Shown here: positions 32,747 through 41,867 of the stretch, in pieces
How the letters are laid out: each line of letters starts with the position of its first letter
Numbering within the stretch: the first letter of the stretch is position 1
NCBI RefSeq assembly: GCF_005771675.1
Contig: NZ_VAJM01000010.1
Coordinates: 124,001 to 188,000, forward strand
Origin: Hymenobacter jeollabukensis
GTDB lineage: Bacteria > Bacteroidota > Bacteroidia > Cytophagales > Hymenobacteraceae
Length of the DNA stretch: 64,000 bases
Reading direction: 5' to 3'
Notes under the pieces: generated by a model
Told to the model about the DNA's origin: nothing
Databases searched by the model: none
The model's input: the letters and a program-made list of their open reading frames with translations, nothing else
Made by a program: the position numbers and the translations under genes

Positions 32747-34105
32747 TTAGCGGATTGCGGCGCCTGCTGCCGAATGCACGCGGTGCAGCGTTAGCACGCC
32801 GGGAATGGCGGCGTGCTCGGGCAGCTGGCCGCTGCGGGCAAAATCAGCCCAGAGCTGCCGCAGCTGCTGCCCGGCCTGGTCGATTTCGGCCCAGTCGGCG
32901 CGGCCGAGCAGGGGTAACCGGGCCCAGGTGGCTTCGGCGCCCAGCAGAAAGGGTAAATCGACGGTGTGGGCGGCTCCGAACGCGCTGCCGGGCGCCTGGT
33001 AAGTGAGGGTGAAGCGGTAGGTACGCCCGCCCGCCGCGGCGTGGCGCCGGGCAAAGGCCTCGGCCGGGGCGCCGTAGATGCGGCGCGACACCTGCTCGAC
33101 CAGCAGGCGCACCGCCGGCCGGCCCAGCACCGGCACGCGGCTCAGCCACTGAAATTTCGGGTCGATGACGGCGAAGAAGCGCACCTCCTCCGCCGTGGTG
33201 CCGATGAGCACGTCGACGCGGGCCGCGGCGGCGTGCCAGGCCGCGTCCAATTCGGCTTCGGGCGGCAGCGGGTCGGCGCCGTACTGGGTGCCGAAGGGCA
33301 TGCCGGCTTTCAGGCCAAAGCGCCGGGCAGCCCGCCAGGCCTGCGGCTCGCGGGCCAGCACCTCGGCCGGCGTAGCCGCCTCGGCGAAGGCACCCACGGC
33401 GGCCGTCATGGCCCGGGTGAGCGGGGCGCGGCCCGCGGCCAAGCCCAGCGGCGCGCTGTGCAGAATGACGCGCCGAAACAGCCCCGCGGCGCCCCGCGCT
33501 ACCAGCAGGTGGGCCGCCGCGTCGCCGCCGGAGGAATGGCCGAGCAGGGTTACGCAGCCAGCGTCGCCCCCGAAGGCCGCGATGTTGCGCTGCACCCAGC
33601 GCAGGGCTTCCAGCAGGTCGAGCAGGCCCAGGTTGGGCGGCGTGCCGCCCTCGCTGCCCAGAAAGCCGAACAAGCCCAGCCGGTACGTCACGGCCACCAC
33701 CACTACGCGCTGCTCGGCCACCAGCCGGGCGGGGTCGTAGAAGGGCAGGTCGCCGGCGCCGGTCACGTAGGAGCCGCCGTGAATCCACACCAGCACCGGC
33801 AGTTGCTCGGCGGGCCGTCGGTCGGCGGGCGTAGTCACGGAGAGGTGCAGGCAGTCCTCGTCGAAGCGCGCCCCGGCCCAGAAGTCGCCCAGGGCCTGTG
33901 TCAGCAGCTGGTCGGGCGCCTGGGGGCAGGCCGGACCGGGCTGCTGCGCCAGGATGGGTTCGGCGGCGGGCGGCGCGGCTACGGGGCGCTGAAAACGGCC
34001 GGCGCGGGCGTAGCGGATGCCCTGGGCGCGCAGCACGGCGCCGTCCAGGCGGCCGATGATGCGGCCCGCGGGGGCGTCGAAAACGGGCGGTGGTGGAATG
34101 GTCAT
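32747..34105 (-). CDS. Type-B carboxylesterase
   Basis: A 452-residue alpha/beta-hydrolase of the carboxylesterase type B family, hydrolysing carboxylic esters of unknown identity. Motifs: DCLHLSV (the family's EDCLxL block), the oxyanion-hole HGGSYVTGAG, the nucleophile elbow GHSSGGDAAA with Ser191, and the catalytic His in AAHTVDLPFLLG. No signal peptide is seen. ATG at 34105 is preferred because the esterase domain starts within 10-15 residues; another in-frame ATG at 34177 would add 24 residues without known homology. It is slightly shorter than eukaryotic-type family members (~500-550). Confidence 0.88.
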   Translation of the reverse strand: MTIPPPPVFDAPAGRIIGRLDGAVLRAQGIRYARAGRFQRPVAAPPAAEPILAQQPGPACPQAPDQLLTQALGDFWAGARFDEDCLHLSVTTPADRRPAEQLPVLVWIHGGSYVTGAGDLPFYDPARLVAEQRVVVVAVTYRLGLFGFLGSEGGTPPNLGLLDLLEALRWVQRNIAAFGGDAGCVTLLGHSSGGDAAAHLLVARGAAGLFRRVILHSAPLGLAAGRAPLTRAMTAAVGAFAEAATPAEVLAREPQAWRAARRFGLKAGMPFGTQYGADPLPPEAELDAAWHAAAARVDVLIGTTAEEVRFFAVIDPKFQWLSRVPVLGRPAVRLLVEQVSRRIYGAPAEAFARRHAAAGGRTYRFTLTYQAPGSAFGAAHTVDLPFLLGAEATWARLPLLGRADWAEIDQAGQQLRQLWADFARSGQLPEHAAIPGVLTLHRVHSAAGAAIR

Positions 34106-34195
34106 GCGGAGAAGGGCCAGCTCGGAGCGCAACGGGGCAAACAGGGATTGGTGTGTAGGCCCCTCAACCGTTGCCATCCGGCTTAAGTTGCTAGA

Positions 34196-36013
34196 TCAGT
34201 ACCCCGCCGCCGTATCGTCGCCGCGCGGGTCGGCGCCGCCGCGCAGGGTGCCGTCGGGCTGCCGCTCGATGGCGTCGATGCGGCCCCAGGCACCGCGCGG
34301 GTTCAGCTTATAGCCCCGGCGCTGCAGCTCGGCTTCGGCGGCGGGCGTGAGAGCGCCGGCTTCCACGTCGATGTGGTCGGGCAGCCACTGGTGGTGCAGG
34401 CGCGGGGCGGCCACGGCCTGCTGCGGGTCCAGGCCGTAGTCGAGCACGTTCAGCGTGGCCTGCAGCACCGAGGTGATGATGGTGCTGCCGCCGGGCGTGC
34501 CCACCACCAGGCGCAGCTTGCCTTTCTCCGTGATGATGCTGGGCGTCATCGAGGAAAGCATACGCTTGCCGGGCCCGATGGCGTTGGCTGCGCCGCCGGT
34601 CACGCCGTAGGAGTTCGGCACGCCGGGCTTGACGGAAAAATCGTCCATTTCGTTGTTGAGCAGGAAGCCCGCCCCGGCCACCACTACTTTCGAGCCGTAG
34701 GCCCCGTTGAGCGTGGTGGTGCAGCTCACCGCGTTGCCCGTGGCGTCCACGATGCTGTAGTGCGTGGTCTGGTCCGACTCGTAGCCCGGCAGCCCGGCGC
34801 CGGCCGCCACCTGGGCCGAGGGCGTGGCCCCACTGCCCGGCGTGACGCCCGCCATGCGCTGCTTCAGGTAATCGGGCGCCAGCAGTTGGGCCACCGGCAC
34901 GCGCCCGAAGTCCGGGTCGCCGAGGTAGGTGGCGCGGTCGGCGTACACGCGCCGCTCGGCTTCGGTGATGAGGTGCACGGCCTCGGCCGAGTGCCAGCCC
35001 AGCCGGCGCAAATCGAAGGGCTCCAGCATTTGCAGCAGCTGCAGCAGCGCCACGCCGCCCGAGGAGGGCGGGGGCATGCTGATGACTTCGTATTGGCGGT
35101 AGCGGCCCCGCAGCGGGGTGCGCCACCTGGGCTGGTACTGGTCGAGGTCGGCCTGGGTGATGAGGCCGTTGCCGAGCAGCATTTCCTGAATGATCAGGTT
35201 TGCCGTCGGGCCCGCGTAGAAACCTGATCGGCCCGCGTCGCGGATGCGGGTGAGCGTAGCCGCCAGCTGGGGCTGGCGCAGCGTGTCGCCGGCATGCCAG
35301 TCCACGTCGAGCAGGTGGCCGCCTTCGGTGTAGCGCACGTAGGGCGCCGCGCCCTCGGCCTGGGCCGCGAAAACGCCCACGACGGGAAACCCGGCCGGCA
35401 GCTCGTTAGTGGTAAAAAAGACCTGCCGGTTGGCGTTGAGCCCGGCGGCTTCCTTCTCGGTGAGCCTAACGCCTTGCGTGGCCAGCTCCACGGCTGGCTG
35501 CACCAACTCGCGCCAGGGCAGCTTGCCCAGCTTCTGGTGCAGCTCCCACATGCCCGCCACCGTGCCCGGCACGCCCGCGGCCAGGTGGCCCCGGGTGCTC
35601 AGGTCGGGAATGACGTTGCCCTGCTTATCCAGGTACATATCCCGCGAGGCCTTGGCCGGGGCCGTTTCCCGGAAGTCCAGCGCGCCCACCGCGCCGTCGG
35701 CCCCGCGGTACACCACGAAGCCCCCGCCGCCGATGTTGCCGGCCGCGGGCAAACACACGGCCAGCGCAAACTGCACGGCCACCGTGGCATCGTAGGCATT
35801 GCCGCCCCGGCGCAGCACCTCCAGCCCGATGCGCGTGGCCTCGGGGTGCGCCGACACGACCATGGCCTGCCGGGCCGTGACGGGCACCGTGGCGGCGGGT
35901 AGGGGAGAAGCAGTGGGAACAGCGGTAGTAGCCGGGGCCGCGGCGCGCTGGCAGGCCGGGGCCAGCCCGAGCAGCGCAATCAGCCCGAGCGGGAGCAGGG
36001 AACGGTGGAGCAT
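34196..36013 (-). CDS. ggt: Gamma-glutamyltransferase (lipoprotein)
   Basis: A 605-residue N-terminal-nucleophile hydrolase that cleaves and transfers the gamma-glutamyl group of glutathione and related peptides. A lipoprotein-type signal (LGLIALLGLAPAC) suggests anchoring to the envelope. The precursor should self-cleave before Thr416 in DQTTHYSIVDATG, giving large and small subunits. Other family signatures present are GNAYDATVAVQFALAV, GNIGGGGFVVYR and MPPPSSGGVALLQLLQMLE, plus LSSMTPSI in the small subunit. ATG at 36013 begins the signal; the longer open frame upstream lies in the heptamer repeat. It ends 90 bp before the carboxylesterase on the same strand. Confidence 0.95.
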   Translation of the reverse strand: MLHRSLLPLGLIALLGLAPACQRAAAPATTAVPTASPLPAATVPVTARQAMVVSAHPEATRIGLEVLRRGGNAYDATVAVQFALAVCLPAAGNIGGGGFVVYRGADGAVGALDFRETAPAKASRDMYLDKQGNVIPDLSTRGHLAAGVPGTVAGMWELHQKLGKLPWRELVQPAVELATQGVRLTEKEAAGLNANRQVFFTTNELPAGFPVVGVFAAQAEGAAPYVRYTEGGHLLDVDWHAGDTLRQPQLAATLTRIRDAGRSGFYAGPTANLIIQEMLLGNGLITQADLDQYQPRWRTPLRGRYRQYEVISMPPPSSGGVALLQLLQMLEPFDLRRLGWHSAEAVHLITEAERRVYADRATYLGDPDFGRVPVAQLLAPDYLKQRMAGVTPGSGATPSAQVAAGAGLPGYESDQTTHYSIVDATGNAVSCTTTLNGAYGSKVVVAGAGFLLNNEMDDFSVKPGVPNSYGVTGGAANAIGPGKRMLSSMTPSIITEKGKLRLVVGTPGGSTIITSVLQATLNVLDYGLDPQQAVAAPRLHHQWLPDHIDVEAGALTPAAEAELQRRGYKLNPRGAWGRIDAIERQPDGTLRGGADPRGDDTAAGY

Positions 36014-36049
36014 ATGCAGCCAAGATACGGCCGCTGGTGTTGTTGTCTG

Positions 36050-36160
36050 CAATGAGCAATTATCAATGACCAATGAGCAATTGTCGGTTGATAGTATGCC
36101 CGCCCGCTGCGAATTGCCCAGGGTGCTGCTCATTGGTCATTGCTCATTGATAATTGCTCC
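36050..36160. repeat. Inverted repeat made of heptamer units (CAATNNN)
   Basis: Five heptamers (CAATGAG, CAATTAT, CAATGAC, CAATGAG, CAATTGT) from 36050 to 36084 face four complementary heptamers from 36129 to 36156. The right arm ends four bases before the ATG of the OmpA-family gene, so it must form that gene's 5' leader or promoter. It is built on the same principle as 13214-13330 but with a different unit. Confidence 0.85.
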
Positions 36161-38266
36161 ATGCGCCACCGTTACTGCCCGCCGTTGTTTGCCCTGGCTT
36201 CGCTGATCTGGCTGCCCGCCGCGGGCAGTGCGGGTCAGGCCCTGCCGCCCAACCTGCTGCTCGACGATACCTTCGACGACAACCGCCAGGGCTGGCGCAC
36301 CGGCCGCACCGACAACGGCAGCTTCAGCCTGGAAGGCGGCACTTACCGGCTGCAGAATCAGCAGGCCGTGAGTCTGACCTTCCAGCCGCTGCCGCTTAAC
36401 ACCGCCGCCGACTACGCCCTCGAAGCCACCGTGCAGCAGCGCGGCGCGGGCCGCGGCGGCCTGTACTGGGCCGCCGCCGACGAGGACAACGGCAACGTCT
36501 TCGCCCTCGAAAACGACGGGCGCAACGTGGTTATCGGGCGCTGGCAGAAGGGCAAGTGGGAGGAGCTGCACCCCGCCGCCGCCCTGCCCGGCGCCGCGGC
36601 CGGCGCCGCCCACGTGCTGCGCGTGCTGGTGCACAACGGCGCGGCCAGCTACTTCGTCGACGGCCGGGAAGTGTGGACGCAGAGCGCCGCCCGCACCTTC
36701 GGCACCGGCGTGGGGCCCTACGCCAGCCGGGCCACCGAGCTGCGCCTCGACCGCCTGCGCGCCTGGCACGTGGCCCGCATCCGCCTCGCCCCCGACGTGC
36801 CGCTGACCCTGGAGCGCACCGCCCTCGGCGCCGCTATCAACGAGCCGCGCACCCGCGAAACCAGCCCGCGCGTGAGCCCCGACGGCCGGCAGCTGTACTT
36901 CGCCCGCGACGTGCAGCCGGGCCAGCCGGGGCAAAACCTCGACATCTTCGTGGCCCAGCGCCAGCCCGACGGCCGCTACGCCGAAACGCGCAGCCTGGGC
37001 TTCCCGCTCAACAACGAGGGCAACAACGCCGTGGAAAGCATCACGCCCGACGGCAACACGGCCCTGCTGATGAACCTCTACCAGCCCGACGGCCACCCCC
37101 GCCCCGAGCGCGGTGCTTCTCTGGCCCGCCGCCGCCCCGACGGGCAGTGGGGCGTGCCCGAGCCGGTGCGCTTCCGCGCCCTGCCGCCCGCCGCCCAGCG
37201 CGCCGACTACTTCCTGGCCGCCGGCGGCACCACCATGCTGCTGGCCCTCGATGCCCCGAGCCACCCGCAGAAGTGCGACCTGCTGGTGAGCCACCTCACC
37301 CCGCGCGGCGACTGGACCGAGCCCAAGCCCCTCGGCCCGACCATCAACACGCCCGGCGACGACTACGCGCCCTTTCTCGCCCCCGACGGCAAGACGCTGT
37401 ACTTTGCCTCGGGCGGCCACCCCGGCTTCGGCGGCGACGATATTTTCGTCTCGACGCGGCTGGACGAAACCTGGACTAAGTGGAGCGAGCCGCTGAACCT
37501 GGGCCCGGGTATCAACACCCTGCAGGACGACGGCTATTTCAGCGTCACGGCCGCCGGCGACTACGCCTTCCTGGTGGGCACCAACGAAGAGGGCGACTAC
37601 GACCTGTTCCGCGTGACCCTGCCGCCCGCCCTGCGCCCCAAAGCCACCGTGCTGCTGCGCGGCCGGGCCGTGGACGCCCGCAGCGGCCAGCCGCTTACCG
37701 TCGCGGCCGACATCAAGGTGGAGCTGCTGCCCAAAAACGCGCCCGCCGGCCAGGCCACGGCCGCCTCGGCCGGTAAGTTTCAGCTGACCTTGCCCGGCGG
37801 CGCCAGCTACCTGCTGCGCGCCTCGGCGCCCGGCTACTTGCCCGTGACGCAGGAGCTGGACCTCACGGCCAGCACCCAGTACGGCGAAATCAGCCGCGAC
37901 CTGCCGCTCACGCCGCTGTCGGCCGGGCAGCGCATGGCGCTGAACAACCTGTTCTTCCAGCAGAGCAAGGCCGACATCCTGCCCACCTCGCGCCCGGAGC
38001 TAGACCGCCTCGTGCAGGTGCTCAAGGACAACCCGGAGCTGAAAATCCGCCTCGAAGGCCACACCGACAACCAGGGCGACCCGAAACTGAACGTGAAGCT
38101 CTCCGAGGAGCGCGTACAGCATGTGCAGCAGTACCTCGTGGCCCAGGGCATTGCGGCCGGGCGCCTGCAAACTATCGGCTACGGCGGCGCCAAGCCCGTG
38201 GCGCCCAACGACAACGAGTACAACCGCCGCAAAAACCGCCGCGTGGAGCTGGTGGTGCTGGAGTAG
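36161..38266 (+). CDS. PorE-like OmpA-family protein with WD40-like propeller
   Basis: A 701-residue exported protein. Order: signal peptide (CPPLFALASLIWLPAAGSAG), a concanavalin-like beta-sandwich (about 30-210, DDTFDDNRQGWRTG), a PD40/WD40-like propeller (about 225-485, with SPRVSPDGRQLYFA and APFLAPDGKTLYFASGG), a carboxypeptidase-regulatory-like domain (about 495-580) and a C-terminal OmpA peptidoglycan-binding domain (NLFFQQSKADILPTSRPEL, LEGHTDNQGD, NRRKNRRVELVV). This architecture resembles PorE and related T9SS-associated proteins that tether outer-membrane machinery to peptidoglycan; a direct T9SS role is inference. The start codon directly follows a heptamer inverted repeat. Confidence 0.87.
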   Translation: MRHRYCPPLFALASLIWLPAAGSAGQALPPNLLLDDTFDDNRQGWRTGRTDNGSFSLEGGTYRLQNQQAVSLTFQPLPLNTAADYALEATVQQRGAGRGGLYWAAADEDNGNVFALENDGRNVVIGRWQKGKWEELHPAAALPGAAAGAAHVLRVLVHNGAASYFVDGREVWTQSAARTFGTGVGPYASRATELRLDRLRAWHVARIRLAPDVPLTLERTALGAAINEPRTRETSPRVSPDGRQLYFARDVQPGQPGQNLDIFVAQRQPDGRYAETRSLGFPLNNEGNNAVESITPDGNTALLMNLYQPDGHPRPERGASLARRRPDGQWGVPEPVRFRALPPAAQRADYFLAAGGTTMLLALDAPSHPQKCDLLVSHLTPRGDWTEPKPLGPTINTPGDDYAPFLAPDGKTLYFASGGHPGFGGDDIFVSTRLDETWTKWSEPLNLGPGINTLQDDGYFSVTAAGDYAFLVGTNEEGDYDLFRVTLPPALRPKATVLLRGRAVDARSGQPLTVAADIKVELLPKNAPAGQATAASAGKFQLTLPGGASYLLRASAPGYLPVTQELDLTASTQYGEISRDLPLTPLSAGQRMALNNLFFQQSKADILPTSRPELDRLVQVLKDNPELKIRLEGHTDNQGDPKLNVKLSEERVQHVQQYLVAQGIAAGRLQTIGYGGAKPVAPNDNEYNRRKNRRVELVVLE

Positions 38267-38305
38267 CCGCTGGGCTGATTCGGGTGAATGGTAAGCCCAA
38301 AAGGC

Positions 38306-38390
38306 CGTCATGCTTCGACAAGCTCAGCATGACGTTTACTACCGGGCATCAGCACGCGAGATGTCTCGACTTCGCTCGACATGACGTTCT
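38306..38390. repeat. Mosaic palindromic repeats, two unit types fused
   Basis: A complete palindrome CGTCATGCTTCGACAAGCTC with its complement (38306-38334) is followed by half of the CATGTCGAG-type unit (38347-38390: GCACGCGAGATGTCTCGACT... ending CATGACGTTCT). This links two repeat types in one place, between convergent genes. Confidence 0.8.
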
Positions 38391-38416
38391 GCTTGCCGAT
38401 TCCGGCCCGCCGACCC

Positions 38417-39466
<1,050 letters not shown>

Positions 39467-39593
39467 GAGCAAAAAAGGCAGCGACCCGGGCGCCGAGGCT
39501 GGCAGGACGGTGGAAAGCGAAGGCCGGCCGCTGGACGGTGGCTACCTACGAACAACGGCCGGCCGGCAGATGTTACCCGCCCGGTTATTTGAC

Positions 39594-39601
39594 CAAAGGT
39601 A
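39594..39601 (-). promoter_or_regulatory. -7 box of arsS
   Basis: The minus strand reads TACCTTTG, an exact match to TAnnTTTG. It would give an arsS leader of about 120 bases. I cannot identify an ArsR operator in the 282-bp divergent region. Confidence 0.5.
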
Positions 39602-39748
39602 GCCGCCAGTGGCGCGGCCCCGGCGGCGGCACGGCCGGAAGTGGAAAACCTTTGCGGCGGCGGGCTGGTTGGGGGCTGACCGCCCGCCGCGCCAAAAGCT
39701 GGTCCGGGCCACGTCTGCCCGTGCCCCGGCTTCCGTATGTCTGCTGCC

Positions 39749-40555
39749 ATGAAATTACTGACGACTTCCCTGCTGCTGGCGGCCCTGACCACCGGCACGC
39801 TCGCGGCCCTCGGGCTGAGCCACGGCCGCCTCAATCCCGTGCCCGCGCCCACCTACGCCGCCTCCGCCAGCAGCGCCCCCGTCGACCACGCGGCCTACGA
39901 CCGGCTGCTGAAAAAACACGTCAACGCCAAGGGCCTGGTGGATTACCGGGGCTTCAAAGCCGACGAAAAGGCGCTGAACCAGTACCTGGCGCTGCTGAGC
40001 AACAACCCGCCGGCCGCCAGCTGGAGCAAGCCCGAGCAGATGGCCTACTGGATCAACGCCTACAACGCCTACACCATCCGCCTCATCCTCGACCACTACC
40101 CGGTGGAAAGCATCAAGGACATTGGCTCGAAAATCAAAATTCCCTTCGTCACCACGCCCTGGGCCGCGAAGTTCTTCAGCATCGGCGGCGAGAAAATGAG
40201 CCTCGACGACATCGAGCATGGCACGCTGCGCAAGCAGTTCGACGACCCGCGCATCCACTTCGCGCTGGTGTGCGCCTCGCTCTCGTGCCCGCGCCTGCGC
40301 CCCGAAGCCTACTCCGCCCCGCGCCTCGACCGGCAGCTCGATGAGCAGGGCCGCGACTTTCTGCGCGACCCGGCCAAAAACAAAGTCGGCAAGACCCAGG
40401 CGCAGCTCTCCCGCTACTTCGACTGGTACCGGGCCGACTGGGAAAGGAACGGGCAGTCGGTGGCCCGGTGGGTGAACCGCTACGCCGCCACCCCGATGGA
40501 CGCCGACGCCAAGGTGACCTACCTGGACTACAACTGGAGCCTGAACCGGCAATAA
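39749..40555 (+). CDS. DUF547 exported protein in the arsenosugar-type cluster
   Basis: A 268-residue exported protein of the DUF547 family. A signal peptide (MKLLTTSLLLAALTTGTLAA) is followed by LLKKHVNAKGLVDYRGFKAD, the core MAYWINAYNAYTIRLILDHYP and IHFALVCASLSCPRLRPEAY, all characteristic. The fold is unrelated to known arsenic enzymes, but DUF547 genes often occur beside arsS/arsM, so a link with arsenosugar export or modification is plausible; this is inference. ATG at 39749 is used; another ATG at 39737 adds only four residues. An AACCTTTG box is visible about 100 bp upstream. arsM follows after 81 bp. Confidence 0.87.
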   Translation: MKLLTTSLLLAALTTGTLAALGLSHGRLNPVPAPTYAASASSAPVDHAAYDRLLKKHVNAKGLVDYRGFKADEKALNQYLALLSNNPPAASWSKPEQMAYWINAYNAYTIRLILDHYPVESIKDIGSKIKIPFVTTPWAAKFFSIGGEKMSLDDIEHGTLRKQFDDPRIHFALVCASLSCPRLRPEAYSAPRLDRQLDEQGRDFLRDPAKNKVGKTQAQLSRYFDWYRADWERNGQSVARWVNRYAATPMDADAKVTYLDYNWSLNRQ

Positions 40556-40636
40556 CAACGGGCCGCCGTTTATCAACCCCCTCGGGCGCTGCCGGCCGCT
40601 ATTGGTCCGGAAACCGGCGCCATCTTTCTCCTTCGA

Positions 40637-41605
40637 ATGAGCTACTTAGAAACCACCGCCGACGTGTACCGCCAGGCGGCCCAGGAGCCCCAGGTGGGCC
40701 TGTGCTGCACCACCAACCCCGTTTGGCAGCTGCCCGGCCTGAGCATCCCGCAGCGCATGCTCTCGATGAACTACGGCTGCGGCAGCACCGTGAACCCGCG
40801 CGACCTGACGGGCAGCCCGACCGTGCTCTACGTGGGCGTGGGCGGCGGCATGGAGCTGCTGCAGTTTGCCTACTTCAGCCGCCGCCCCGGCGCCGTCATC
40901 GGCGTGGATGTGGTGCCCGAAATGCTGGAGGCTTCGCGCCAGAACATGCGCACGGCCGAGGAGCAGAACGAGTGGTTCCAGAGCGAGTTCGTGGATTTGC
41001 GCCCCGGCGACGCGCTGCACCTGCCCGTGCCCGACGAAAGCGTGGACGTGGCCGCCCAGAACTGCCTGTTCAACATCTTCAAGCTCGACGACCTGCGCCG
41101 GGCCCTGCAGGAAACCTACCGCGTGCTCAAGCCCCACGGCCGCCTCGTCATGTCGGACCCCACCTGCGAGCAGCCCATGAGCGCCGAGCTGCGCGCCGAC
41201 GAGCGGCTGCGGGCCCTGTGCCTGACCGGCTCCCTGCCCCTGCAGCAATATCTGGACTTGATAACCTCCGTGGGCTTCGGTACGGTGGAGGTGCGGGCCC
41301 GGCGCGCCTACCGCATCCTCTCGCCCCGGCATTACGCCACCGACGAGCTGATTTACATTGAGAGCGTGGAGGTGTGCGCCATCAAGGACCCCATGCCCGC
41401 CGACGGCCCCTGCATCTTCACCGGCCGCACCGCCATTTACTACGGCGCGGAGGAGCTGTTCGACGACCAGAAAGGCCACGTGCTGCTGCAAAACCAGCCC
41501 CTGGCCGTGTGCGACAAAACCGCCGCCGCCCTGCTCGCCCTCGGCCGCGACGATATTTTCGTCTCGCCCTCCACTTACCACTACGACGGCGGGGGCTGCT
41601 GCTAG
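40637..41605 (+). CDS. arsM: Arsenite S-adenosylmethionine methyltransferase ArsM (arsenosugar type)
   Basis: A 322-residue class I SAM-dependent methyltransferase. The SAM-binding motif is VLYVGVGGGMELLQFAY with the acidic residue in IGVDVVPEM. Arsenic-binding cysteines are provided by GLCCTTNPVW near the N-terminus, NYGCGSTVNP, and others later (SDPTCEQP, GPCIFTGR); the protein ends in GGCC. The C-terminal domain matches the longer ArsM variant found with ArsS rather than the short detoxifying ArsM. It should methylate As(III) to mono- and dimethyl forms. It lies 81 bp after the DUF547 gene and ends at a terminator. Confidence 0.93.
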   Translation: MSYLETTADVYRQAAQEPQVGLCCTTNPVWQLPGLSIPQRMLSMNYGCGSTVNPRDLTGSPTVLYVGVGGGMELLQFAYFSRRPGAVIGVDVVPEMLEASRQNMRTAEEQNEWFQSEFVDLRPGDALHLPVPDESVDVAAQNCLFNIFKLDDLRRALQETYRVLKPHGRLVMSDPTCEQPMSAELRADERLRALCLTGSLPLQQYLDLITSVGFGTVEVRARRAYRILSPRHYATDELIYIESVEVCAIKDPMPADGPCIFTGRTAIYYGAEELFDDQKGHVLLQNQPLAVCDKTAAALLALGRDDIFVSPSTYHYDGGGCC

Positions 41606-41634
41606 CCCGCGCTACACCACCCACTACTGCAAAA

Positions 41635-41668
41635 CGCCCGGTCGGCCCCGCGCCGGTCGGGCATTTTT
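41635..41668 (+). terminator. Terminator of the DUF547-arsM unit
   Basis: A stem GCCCGGTCGGC with GCCGGTCGGGC (two G-U wobbles), followed by five Ts. Confidence 0.75.
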
Positions 41669-41833
41669 GGTGCTGCCGATAGAGCCGCTGCCTTGGGCGG
41701 AAGCTGCCGGCGCCCGCGCACTGAAAAAATCTACAGGGGCACCAGCGCCACTGCGCGGCTATTCAAACGTTTGCGCAGCCCGGGCCCGAGCCGGGCCGGC
41801 GCGGAAGCTGTGCCATTAGATGAGCCAGCGGGT

Positions 41834-41841
41834 TACATTTG
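41834..41841 (+). promoter_or_regulatory. -7 box of the branching-enzyme gene
   Basis: TACATTTG is an exact match to TAnnTTTG, 26 bases before the ATG. A clear -33 element is not visible. Confidence 0.5.
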
Positions 41842-41867
41842 CTTGAACCCAAACGCCTCCCGTGCCC

